A DNA stretch of 43,462 bases. Origin: Herbidospora mongoliensis. GTDB taxonomy: Bacteria > Actinomycetota > Actinomycetes > Streptosporangiales > Streptosporangiaceae. A program made the position numbers and the translations under genes. A model generated the notes under the pieces. That model worked only from the letters and a program-made list of their open reading frames with translations, did no database searches and was not told the DNA's origin. The stretch spans positions 1 to 43,462 of the forward strand of contig NZ_BBXD01000032.1 of assembly GCF_001570545.1 (NCBI RefSeq), in the 5' to 3' direction. This document shows, one piece after another, positions 1-10,300 of this stretch. Within the stretch, counting starts at the first letter, position 1. Each line of letters opens with the position of its first letter.

Positions 1-528
1 CCCAAGGGCCGGACCTGGGGACGACGCGGGATCACCCCGGTGGTGGCGGTGACCGCCAAAGGCGGCGGCCGGATCTCCATCGCCGCGCTGGTTGCGGTCA
101 AACCGGCTGACCCGGCCGCTGGAGCCAGGCTGATCTACCGCACCCGCCCCTATCGCGGACGCAAAGGGGAGCCGAAAGGGTTCGCAGCCGCCGACTACGC
201 GGCCCTGTTCGACGCGGCGCATCAACAACTCGGCGCGCCACTGGTGGTGGTGTGGGACAACCTCAACACCCACCACTCAGCACGGATGCGCGAGCTGATC
301 GCGGCCCGCCCGTGGCTGACGGTCTTCTACCTGCCCGCCTACGCGCCGGAGTTCAACCCCGTCGAAGCGGTCTGGGCCCACATGAAGAAATCCCTGGCCA
401 ACCTGGCCACCCGCAACCAGGACCAACTCCTCGCGCTGGTGAAGAGCCGGCTCAAACGCATGCAATACCGCCGCCGCATCCTCAGCGGGTTCATCGCCAA
501 GACCGGCCTGGACCCCCACCTCTCATAA
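1..528 (+). CDS. IS630-family transposase, 3' part (5' end outside window)
   Basis: The reading frame is open from base 1, so the gene begins upstream of the window. The visible 175 residues are the C-terminal half of a DDE_3 (IS630/Tc1-like) transposase. The second catalytic Asp is in VVVWDNLNTHH and the final acidic residue is in FNPVEAVWAHMKKSLAN, the usual family signature, followed by a basic tail. The element would act by cut-and-paste into TA dinucleotides. Just beyond the stop, the sequence turns into a fragment of an unrelated PucR-type regulator at about 548, so the right end of the element lies between 529 and 547. No disruption is visible in this part. Family assignment is firm; whether the element is complete cannot be judged. 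Confidence 0.85.
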   Translation, partial: PKGRTWGRRGITPVVAVTAKGGGRISIAALVAVKPADPAAGARLIYRTRPYRGRKGEPKGFAAADYAALFDAAHQQLGAPLVVVWDNLNTHHSARMRELIAARPWLTVFYLPAYAPEFNPVEAVWAHMKKSLANLATRNQDQLLALVKSRLKRMQYRRRILSGFIAKTGLDPHLS

Positions 529-547
529 CCTCAGCCATTAAGGCTCT

Positions 548-666
548 CTACACATGCACGTGAACACGTGCGTTATCGGATCAGGTGGGTGGAAGAACTG
601 ACCGGCAAGAACCTGACGACGATGGCTGACCACGTGGATTTGTATTTGGCACTACGGGCCTCTTAG
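548..666 (+). pseudogene. C-terminal remnant of a PucR-family regulator
   Basis: Translation gives LHMHVNT followed, after a one-base frame change near 568-570, by RYRIRWVEELTGKNL and a tail ending LALRAS-stop at 664-666. This matches the C-terminal helix-turn-helix of PucR/CdaR regulators, which normally reads close to L-x-V-H-x-N-T-V-R-Y-R-L-R-R-x-E-E-L-T-G. The reading HVNT|VRYR needs one extra base, so the fragment is frameshifted as well as truncated. It starts directly where the IS630-type element ends, which suggests the transposon destroyed a PucR gene whose 5' part may lie left of the window. It is not expected to make protein. Confidence 0.6.
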
Positions 667-745
667 CAAGAAGAGGGCCGCACAAGGCCGACGGCGTTCG
701 ATGGGGGCCGATAGTCGCCAACTATTTGGCGGGCTGGCGCAGAAA

Positions 746-780
746 GGGCTCATCGCGATCATCGCGATGAGCCCTCCTTT
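746..780 (+). terminator. Rho-independent-type terminator hairpin
   Basis: A perfect 12-bp stem (746-757 pairs with 763-774, GGGCTCATCGCG and its complement) with a 5-nt loop is followed by TCCTTT and preceded by AGAAA. It lies between the PucR remnant (plus strand) and the end of the lipoprotein gene at 838 (minus strand), so it could serve both directions. Confidence 0.65.
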
Positions 781-837
781 GCATGGGAGCCAAGTATATC
801 GGAATCCTGATTGCGTTATCTATTGATAGAGTTTCTC

Positions 838-1386
838 TCAATAGAGATTTATGTTATTTGCGCAGTCTCCGCCTGTCGTAGAAAACGTAATGGAGCGCCA
901 GTAAGTCTGCACTTCTGGACGACTTGTTACTTTTGGGCTCCAGTAGTCAAACGCTATCTGCAAATCCGCGACGAAACCGCCCAGATCTTTTGCGAAGCAG
1001 GTGTCGGAGGGCCACAGTTCATCGCTTCCCGCCCTCGGATTGAGCTTGCCTAGGCCGTCTCTGGTCATTCGCCAACCATCTGCCGTCGCCTTAGCCGTAT
1101 AGAAGGCCAGGACGTCACGCGGTGAACCGTGAAAGCTGTATGGGCGCTGTACCTCTCCTATGATGTCGTCGTCGAGACAGGCGGGCTCCATGGATCCTGC
1201 CGACTGGGGAGTAGCCCCGGCTGGCGCCATGTCAAGAATGGGCTCTCGCAGAACCCGCTCCATCATGAGCTCGGTTGGGTCTTCGATGCAGGAAAGTCCG
1301 GTGACACTGGCCACGATCCCGCACCCTGGCGTCATCGCCAGCATGATGGCCGCCAAAATCGGCGGCCAGATTTTACACCTTCCCAT
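838..1386 (-). CDS. Putative lipoprotein overlapping the RHS gene; candidate immunity protein
   Basis: 182 residues if started at the ATG at 1386, which puts a classical signal at the N-terminus: basic MGRCK, a hydrophobic stretch, then MTPGC as a relaxed lipobox, so the mature protein would be lipid-anchored at Cys22. A longer reading to 1461 would bury the signal and is less likely. I do not recognise the mature domain. The start codon lies inside the 3' end of the RHS gene (14-bp overlap, same strand), so the two are probably co-transcribed and translationally coupled. A small gene directly after a polymorphic toxin tip is commonly its immunity gene. Base composition is lower in GC than the RHS core, like the toxin tip itself. 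Immunity function is inference. Confidence 0.6.
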   Translation of the reverse strand: MGRCKIWPPILAAIMLAMTPGCGIVASVTGLSCIEDPTELMMERVLREPILDMAPAGATPQSAGSMEPACLDDDIIGEVQRPYSFHGSPRDVLAFYTAKATADGWRMTRDGLGKLNPRAGSDELWPSDTCFAKDLGGFVADLQIAFDYWSPKVTSRPEVQTYWRSITFSTTGGDCANNINLY

Positions 1387-4300
1387 GGAGTTTCCACTGC
1401 GAGATGTCCGTGTCGGGATATCCGCTCTTCTTCCAGATCTCGTAGCCCTTTTCCAGCTCATAGTAGAATTTACTTCGATCTACCACGTACCAAGTTTTTA
1501 AGAGGTTTATTCCGTAGTCTTTGACGAATCGATATCCGGCCACGTTAGCCTTCATGTCCTTTTGGTAGTCTTTACTGTTTGGATCTTCGCCCTTCTCGTG
1601 AGCCATCAGCATGGACTTGGCGTCATTAAAACTAAGCATGACAAATAGGCCGCCCGAGAGCATGAAGTGCCGTTTTAGGCCATCGCCACCCGTTTTGCTG
1701 TCGGGTATGTCGGGCCGAGTTCCTGACTTGAGATAAGAGTTGATGATCAGGTCGACGATGACGCCGCACGTTACTGGCCCATGCGAGACGCACTGCTTGA
1801 CCCCGGTCATGGTTTTCCTGATCTTGGCGACCCAGCCGGGCTCCTTCGCCTGGGTGGACGATGGCGCTGGCAACGCTCCACTCGGCGCATGTTCCCTGAA
1901 GGCGGCGTCCGCTGCCGTCAGCACTGCCCAGAGCATCTCGACGTCGGCCAATGACAGATCGTCGTCGTAGTAGTCGGTCATGAACTTCTCGCGGAGATGT
2001 TTGTACTGGTCATTCCAGAAATACTTAGGTGCCGGACGGCCAGTCCACAGGAAATTGCCCATCTTCGCGACTTCATCGTTGAGTTGTGGCTGCCGGCTCT
2101 TGAACTCCGGAGACGCCATGTAACTCGTCCACCATCGTGCGTGGGCGTCCGTCTCGGTGCAGGTGCCACCGGCGCAGAGATATCCGGCCTCGGGATTGCT
2201 GTTGAGGGACACCTCCACCCTGGGCATGTCCACGGGGTAGGCGGAGTGGCCCGTGGGGTCGATGTGGTTGGTAGGCGCGCCGTTGGCGTAGCCATAGCGG
2301 TTGGCCTGAATGGAGGGTGTCGCCGGAAGGGTTGCGGAGTCACGGCTGAGGAAGGTGCCGGAGGAGGGCTGGTACCAACGGGCCGCCATGTTGGCGGCGC
2401 CGCCGTCCTGGTCCGTCCACGCCGACTGGTATCCCAGTTCGGGGCGGGTTCCGCTGCTCGTGACGACGGCGCCGAACGGATCGTAGGCCGTGGATCCGGA
2501 AAGCGTGGCGGCCCCGGAGGTGAAGCCAGCGACCAGGTCGCGGTGCCGGTCGGTCAGCTGGAACTGTGCGGGCGCCCCGCCGGTCTTGCTGGACAGCAGC
2601 CCGCCGTCGGAGGTGCGGCTGTAGATCTCCCGTGCCACTCCGGCCGCGTTGGTGATCGACGCGAGATCGTTGGAGGTATCCGAGTAGACGAACTTGGTGA
2701 CGTCGGCTGCCTCGGTGCGTGTGGCCAACCGGTCGAGCGCATCGTATGCGTACGAGACGGCACCGTTGGTGATCATGCGGTTGAAGGCGTCGAAGGTCGA
2801 GGCGGTGGTGACGCCGTTGGAGGTCGCGGTGGCCAGAGTGCCACGCGGTGTGTGGGTGTAGTCGGTGCCTGCGCCCGATGTGAGCCTGTTCCGCTCATCG
2901 TAGGTGTAGTTCTGGCCGTCGGCCTGAGTACGGTTACCTGAGGCGTCCCAGGCGTAGGTGGTGGTGACCGAATCTGGGTCGGTCCACGAGGTCAGCCGTC
3001 CGGCATGGTCATAGCCGTAGGTGTTGGTCCCCGCGCCTGCGGTACCCGTTGTGGTTTTCGAGGTCAGGCGATCTTCGTTGTCATAGCCGTAAGCGATGGA
3101 CGCAAGGCCCGCACCGGCTCCGGTGTTCAGGGTGTCGGAGACGACCCGGTCGAGATCATCGTAGACGTAGGTCCGTTGCGGACCCCCGGTGCCGTAGGCG
3201 ACCGTGCTGGGCCGGTTGGCGTCATCGTATCCGTAACTGACCGTCACACCCGTCAGAGGATCGACGGTGGTGGTCAGGCGGTCGCCGCCGTCCCAGGTGA
3301 ACGAGGTCAGACCTGCGGCGTTGCTCCGCTGGATCATTCGGCCGTTGGCATCGTAGGCGAACGTGGCCTGGTCTACGCCGGCCTTGGTGGCCTTCAGGAG
3401 GTCACCCCGGTCATTGACACTGAAGGTCAGGTCACCGGCCGACGTGATACGACCGGCCAGATCGTAGCCGAAGGTCTTGGTCGTAGTGGGGGCCGAACCG
3501 CCACCACTTCCGATCTGTTCGGTGGGACGGTTGAGGTTGTCGAAGGTTCGCGTGATGGATACCCCGCCCGGTTGCAGCTCGGAAATCGGATTGCCGGCGG
3601 CGTCATAGCTCGTGATCCAGGTCCGATCACCCAGATTGGGGTGCTGGGCGGTGGCGGGTTCGGTCACCGACTCGACCAGGCCCAGGGTGTTGTAGCTGGT
3701 GACGGTGGTGTTACCCCTGCCGTCGGTGTAGCGAGTCGGCGCGCCTACGGCGTCATAGCCGAAGGACGTGGTGATCGACGTCGTGGGGGAGACGGGTTCC
3801 ACCAGCTGGGCGATCCGGCCAAGCGGGTCATAGGTGGCGCTTCTGGTCCGGCCTTCGGCGTCCACGATGGCGGTGGGATTGCCATCGGGGTCCAAGCTCA
3901 TGGAGCGGGTGCGCAGGATGTTGTCGGCGTCGTTCAGCTCATTGACCCCGACCGGACGGCCAGCCAGATCGTAGATGGTTGTGCTCTGGTTGCCGAGCGG
4001 ATCGGCGACCGAGGTCTGACGGCCGGCCAGGTCGTAGCCGAACTCGGTCGTCTTCCCAAGTGGATCGGTCAGCGAAGTGATCTCACCGAAAGCGTTGATG
4101 TCGGCTTCCGCTACGTCACCATCAGGGCGCTGTTCGGTGAGGAGGTTGCCGGCATCGTCGTACGTGGAGCGGCTGACAAGCACAGCGGTGGTGGGCTTAC
4201 GCTCGATCACGGTCGCAGTGGTCTGGCGGCCGAGGTCGTCGTAGGTGGCCTCCTTACGAGCGCCAGATGGGTCGGTGATGGAGAGAAGCTCTCCATTCAT

Positions 4301-7300
4301 CGTGTAACCGAAATCGGTGTGACCGGGCGTTGCTCCCGTGGTGGCGGGAGGCTCGATCACTCGGACGAGTCTTCCCAGGTCATCGTATGTGTGTGTGATG
4401 ACCTGCCCACGCGCGTCGGTGAGGCTCACCGGACGTCCGGTGTCGTCGTAAGTCACGCTCGCTGTGGGTGTGACGACGGTGCCGCCGGGACGGGCGTAGG
4501 CGGGGGAAGCTATGGAAGTGGAGCGTCCGGCCTTATCGAAAGCCGTGATGGTGGTGCGGCCTTCGGCGTCGGTGATGTGGGTCTGCTCGCCATAGGTGTT
4601 GAAGGCATAACGGGTGGTCGGCTGCTGGGCGACCGGGGCAGTTCCATTCCGTTCGACGTGGACAGAGGGTTGCTTCCGCTCGATCAGGCGACCGGCCCCG
4701 TCGTATCGGAATGTTGTGGTGTGACCACCTGGTGAGGTTATTTGCGTTGGATTGTTCCGGTCGCCGTAATTCATTACCGTGACCAGATCGGTGGAGCCGT
4801 TCTCGACGGTCTCCTTCGTCGTGCGGTTGGCGGCGTCGTACTCGTAGGTGGTCACCTCGGTCCGCAGGTCGCCCGCGCCGGTCTTCGTGACGCCGGTGAC
4901 GTTGTCATTGCCGTCGTAGGCCAGTGTCGTCTTCCTGGCCAACCCAGCCGGGTCCACGGTGCTGGATGTCAGGCGGCCCGACTCGTCGTTCTCGTAGTCG
5001 GCGCGGGTCTTTCCGCCACCCGTGGTCACTCGGGTCGGATTGCCGGCGGGGTCGTACAGGTAGGACTCCAGCACCACATCACGAGGTGTGGTGGACTCGT
5101 TGAGCCGCGCGTTATCGGCGATCTTCTCCGCGAGGAGGTCGTCGGCGAAATAGGTGTACCTGGTGGTACGCCCCATCGCGTCGGTTTGTGAGGACAGACG
5201 TCCGTTGTTGTCGTAGGCGAAGGACTGCAAAACCACGTCGGCGGCCGGTTGCGGCGCGACCGGGCTGCCGGTCCAATCCTTCAGGACCTCGGCGGCCAAC
5301 TGTCCACGAGGTGTATAGGTGTAGACGTGCTGTGCCCCGACCTCGTCGATCGCCAGCACCTGAGCGCCCTTGTGGTTCCAGGCGTACTCGCGTGCTCCGC
5401 CCTCCGGGTTAGTCGCCGTCTCGACGCGACCGTAGTCGTCGTAAGTGAGGGTCGTCTGCCGTGTCGCGTCGCCGCCAGTAAGGTCGCTCACCACCTCGGT
5501 GAGCGGTAGGCCGTCGGGGTCGTAGGTGTAGGTCGTCCGCCGGGTGTGGGTCACATTCGTGACCTCGTTCTCGATGTCCGGCTCGGTCCGGGTGGCGATG
5601 CGACCCCGGGCGTCATACGTGATCGTTGTGGTGAGCCCGGCGGGGAAGTCGTCGGAGACTTCGATCTCCGCGGTCTTCCGTCCGATCGCGTCGTAGGCGT
5701 ACGTCGTCACCAGGCCCGTCGGGCTGGTCGACTCGGCCAGGTCACCCGAGGCGTTCTGGCGGTAGGTCCGTTCGCCGCCCTCCGCATCCGTCGCTTTCTT
5801 CGGCAGGCCCGCTGGCACCGTCCCGCCGCCGACCGCCGCTTCCGTGCCATCGGTGTACGTCAGCGTCAGCCTGGGTCCGTCATCCGTCGGGCGCGTTTCC
5901 GAGGTCATCTCACCGTAGGCGTTGTATTCCCAGGTCGTCGCGTAGGTGTCGTCCGTGGCACTCGCGGAACGGGCATCCCGGCGAACCTTGGTCTTGTCGT
6001 TGCGCGGGTCGAACTGGCCTTCGTGCTCCTCGTACTCAAACCACTCCCAGGCGCAGGTGCCCGCGGTCCGGCAGGAGTTGCGGCCGACCAGGTTGCCGCG
6101 GGGGTTGAACTGCTGCTGGGTGACGTTGCCGTTCCGGTCGGTGATCTTCGAAAGGTATCCGCCGGTGTCGTACTCATAGCTTGTGGTCTTGTTGAGCTGG
6201 TCCTTGGCCGAGATCAGCCGGGAGCCGCGCCACGGGTCGGTGACGTAGACGAGGGTTCCGTCGTGGGGGTCGGTGACCGTGGTGGTCTGGGTCGTCTGGG
6301 TGTCGGAGACCTCGGCCTCGACGGGGTTGGACAGTTCCCACTGGCCGCCGTCGTTGTCGGTGTGGGTGAGCAGGCGGCCGCCGTCGGCGCGGTAGGTGTT
6401 CTGCGCCCAGACGCGGCCGGACGGTGTGGTGATTTTGGTGATCTGGCGGCGGGCATTCTTGGTGGTCCAGTGGGTCTGGACCTCTTCGGTGCTCAGGTGT
6501 TTGCCGTAGAGGGCGAACTCGTCGATGTCGCCGTCGAAGCCGAACACTCCGCTGGTGCCGGTGGTGTTCGGCCAGCTCGCGGAGCCGAAGCCGGAGCCGA
6601 TGCGGGCGTCCCACTGGCCCAGGTGGCCGATCTGTGCCGACAGCGAGCCGACGAGCGTCCCGTCGAGGTAGAGGCTCTGGGTGTTGCGCGCTCCGGCCAG
6701 GACCACGTGGTGCCATTGGCCGTCGTTGACGGTTCCGGTGGTGGTGATCGGGGCGACGGTGCCGGTCCAGAACTGGCCGCGGAGTTTGCCGTCGGTGCCG
6801 ACGTAGATCGCCGGGGTGTAGGAGGACGGGGTGGCGCCGGCCGAGTTCTGGTAGCCGAAGATCGTGCCGGATCCGGTGGTGCGGAACCACGTCTCCAGGG
6901 AGACGTCACCGCCCTGGCCGTTCACCGCGCCGGAGGGCAGCGACACATACGACGACCCGGCCGCGCCTTCGAAGCGCATCGCCTTGTCGGTCGTTTCGGC
7001 CAGCGGGGCCGTGATGCCGGTCGAGGCGTCGGCGAGCGAGCCGGCGAGTTTCGCGTGTCCCACTCGCCAGACCGCGCTGACCTCGTTGGCCACCGAGGTG
7101 CCGAGCGCGTTGGCCGTCTCGTTCAGGCGCCAGTAGCCGCGCGGGCTCGAGTCCATGACCGCGCTGCGGTAGCGGGAGTCGTTGCCGTACTCGTAGGTGG
7201 TGCACTGCGTCCCGGCGCCGGGGGCGCAGACCTTGGTGAGCAGGTCGCCGCTGTAGGTGTAGGTCCAGGTGAGGGGGGTGCCGGTGGTGCCGCCCGTCCC

Positions 7301-10300
7301 GCCGCCCGTCCCGCCGTTGGTGACGTTGAGGTCGTCGATGGTGATGACCACGGGGGCGTTGGTGGAGGTGCCGGACAGGTAGGAGCCGAAGCCGACGCCG
7401 CCCGCGGTCTGGAGTGCGGCGGTGCTGTCGGTCGCGGTGACCTGCCAGCTGGCCGGTTCGGTGCCCGAGGCGGCCCAGATCTTGGCCTGGACGGTGGTGG
7501 GGGAGGTGCCGCTGGTCTTGACCCGCATCTTCAGCGGGGTTCCAGCGGTGTAGGTCAGGCCCGGGACGGTCACCTCGGAGACCAGCAGCGTCTCGGCCTG
7601 GGCGTTGTCGACGCGGCTGGCCGCCAGCACGACCGAGCCGCCCGACAGCAGGCGCGCGCGGGCGCGGTAGTCGCCCTGGCCGGTGACGCTGCGTCCGATG
7701 CCCCACAGGTAGATGCCGTTACCGGTGGCCGCTTTGTCGCTGCTGACGGTGAAGGTCACATCGGAGGTGGTCAGCGCCGGTGCCGACAGGTAGGCGCGCC
7801 GGTTGGCGCCGGTGGCCGGCAAGGTCAGTTTGGCGGCGCCGCCGTCGACGCTGTAACTGGCGGCCGTGCCCGCCGTGGTGTACGCGCCGCCGATGTCGGC
7901 TGTGCCCAGCCCGCCGGTCACCGTCCGGGTGAAAGCGTCCGAGGCCGACGCCGGAGGGGTGACGGTCCCGCCGACCGGGTCGGTGGAGGCGGAGGTGATG
8001 TGGCTGCCGGTCCAGGTGAAGTTGAGCGAGCGGCCGCCGGTCGCGGTGACCTTGGTCAGCTTCCCTGCGGTGTAGGTGAGGGTCTGGCTGCGGCCTCGGT
8101 GGTCGGTCACCTGGGTGAGGCGGCCGACCGAGTCGAACCAGTAGGAGGTGGAGTCCTTGTCCATGAGGCGCCAGCCGCCGCCCGGCTGGGTGGCCAGGGT
8201 GGCGTACATGCCCTCGGGTGCGGCGTAACCGCCGTCGGGTTTCTCCGCGAAGCGCCACTGCCGGCCGTCGGGATAGGTGATCAGCACGGTGTTACGTCGC
8301 GGTTCGTTCACCAGGCGGGTGTCCCAGCGGGACGTCCAGCCCGCGCCGAACGCCCCGTCGGTACGGGGGTCCAGGCTGTTGTAGGTGCGTGTGACCGACA
8401 GCGGCGGACCGGCGGCCGGGATCGACACGTCGGTGGCGGCGGTCGTGTAATTGCCGGTGACGTGGTCGAACTCGCGGCCGTCGGTGCCTGCGGCGAGCAG
8501 CGAGTTGATCGTCGCCTGCTCCGGGGTGGTGGTGAAGGTGCGCCACGGCGAGGTGGAGGTCGTGACGCTGGTCGCGGCCTGGGAGTACCACCAGTAGGTG
8601 CGTCCCCACTTCAGCTTGTTCGCCGGGACGGTCCACGCGCCGCTCAACCAGGTGGAGTCCTCACACCAGTCCCAGTCGCCGGGTTCGCCCTCGCAGATCT
8701 GGTACCAGTAGTTCGTCGCCGCCTCGCCCGGCGCCTTGGCGTAGGCCGACAGGGCGGGGGTCAGCGAGCCGACCTGGGTGTTGTCGATGGGCTGGTAGGA
8801 CACGAAGCTCAGCGACCCGACCGCCATCGCGGTGACCTGCGCCGAGGTCCACGACGACCAGGACGAGGTGTTGGAGCCGTCTGAGGCCCGTGCCCGGTAT
8901 TGCATGGTCTGCCCGTCGGAGAGGTAGCCCGAGGGCACCGCGACGGTGGCCGTGCCGCCGGAGGCGACGAGACTGGCGGTGTCGGACCAGACCGTGGTGC
9001 TGCCCACCCGGACCTCGAAGTCGGCGCTCAGCGTGCCGCCGTCGGGGTCGGTGAGCGGAGCTGAGATGACGGGGGTCTGAGAGGTGATGGTCCCGCCGTT
9101 GGGGGCCGCGACGCGGGGCGCGACGATCGGGGTGGGGACCGCCGGGGCGGAGCCGAACGCGTAGGTGATCGACAGGACCGGCTCGATGCCGCTCTCCTCC
9201 GACCGCAGCGTCTGGACCGCGGAGGCTGAGGTCTTGCTGAGCTGGAAGCCGTAGTTGTCCGCCCCGTCGGCCCACGCCTGAACGATGGAGGCCACGTTGA
9301 ACCGTGAATAAGGACAGGCGGCGTTCGAGCTGGTGGCCGACCCGGTGCTGGTCGCAGTCGGCTGGTTGTTCCACGTCGTGCTGAAGGAGAAGTTGTTCGT
9401 CAGCCGCTTGGCGGTCATCGTGGCGCAGGGGGACAGCAGATGGGCGACCTCGAGCGTCGCCGCCGTCACCGTGGCGTCCCACAGATTGGGCAGGTCGAAC
9501 TCGATCAACGACCGGTAGCCCCAGCTGCCGTTCGACGACTCGCCCACCTCCAGTTGGGTCATGCCGTCGTGTGTGGTGTTGGCAAGGTTCTTGTGTACGT
9601 AGGTGTCCATACCCGACCACCGCGTGATCGTGGGGTCCACCGTGACCGGATATTCCGTGTCCGGATCGGCCAGGAATTCCGGATCCGGCTCGAGAACCAG
9701 GCTCTGACGCCCGCCCTCCTCGACGATCGTGGTGTCGATCTCCGCGACGTCGCCGTGATCCCCTTCATCGCCGGACGACTCGTACATGAACGGTTTGGCC
9801 GCGCGCGCGACGACCTGGCCGGCCGCGGATGTCACGTCGAGACCACCGCCGGCGTTCTCGGTCAGGACGAGCCCCTTGCCCTCCACGTCCATGCTGACCC
9901 TCACTGGCCCGTCGGGCCGCTCACGCAGGACGACATCTTGCGTGAACCCTCCCGGGCGCATGGTCAGGACCAGGTCGGCGTTCTCGCCCGCCGCGTCGAC
10001 GTAGGTGGCCTTGTTCCCCTTGACGACCGGCTTCGGCAGCGGATCTGGCCAGGTGAAGTCCACCGACTCGCCGCCCTCCAGGCTCATCCGGGCCAGCGGC
10101 GCCGCATCCCCGCCTGCGGAGAACTCCACGTCGGCCTTGCCCGCCTTGGCGCGCAGCACCTTGTCACCGCTGACCAGGGAGGTGTCGACGGGGACCCAGT
10201 CGCCGTCCTGCTTGACCCGGTTGATCCCGGTGCTCATCTCGGTGGTGAAAGTGCCGTCCGCGTTGGCGTAGGTGAGCGACGACTCGGTGGTCGCCGAATC

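Noticed and set aside
5000-6000. Regular repeats at DNA level in the YD region
   Set aside because: These are the protein-level YD repeats of the RHS core, diverged in DNA, not a separate repeat element.
5546-8884. 1112-residue open frame on the plus strand
   Set aside because: Antisense to the RHS gene. Composition is dominated by Gly/Arg/Val from high-GC third positions, with no domain and no ribosome binding site. Other long plus-strand frames between 1997 and 10718 are rejected for the same reason.
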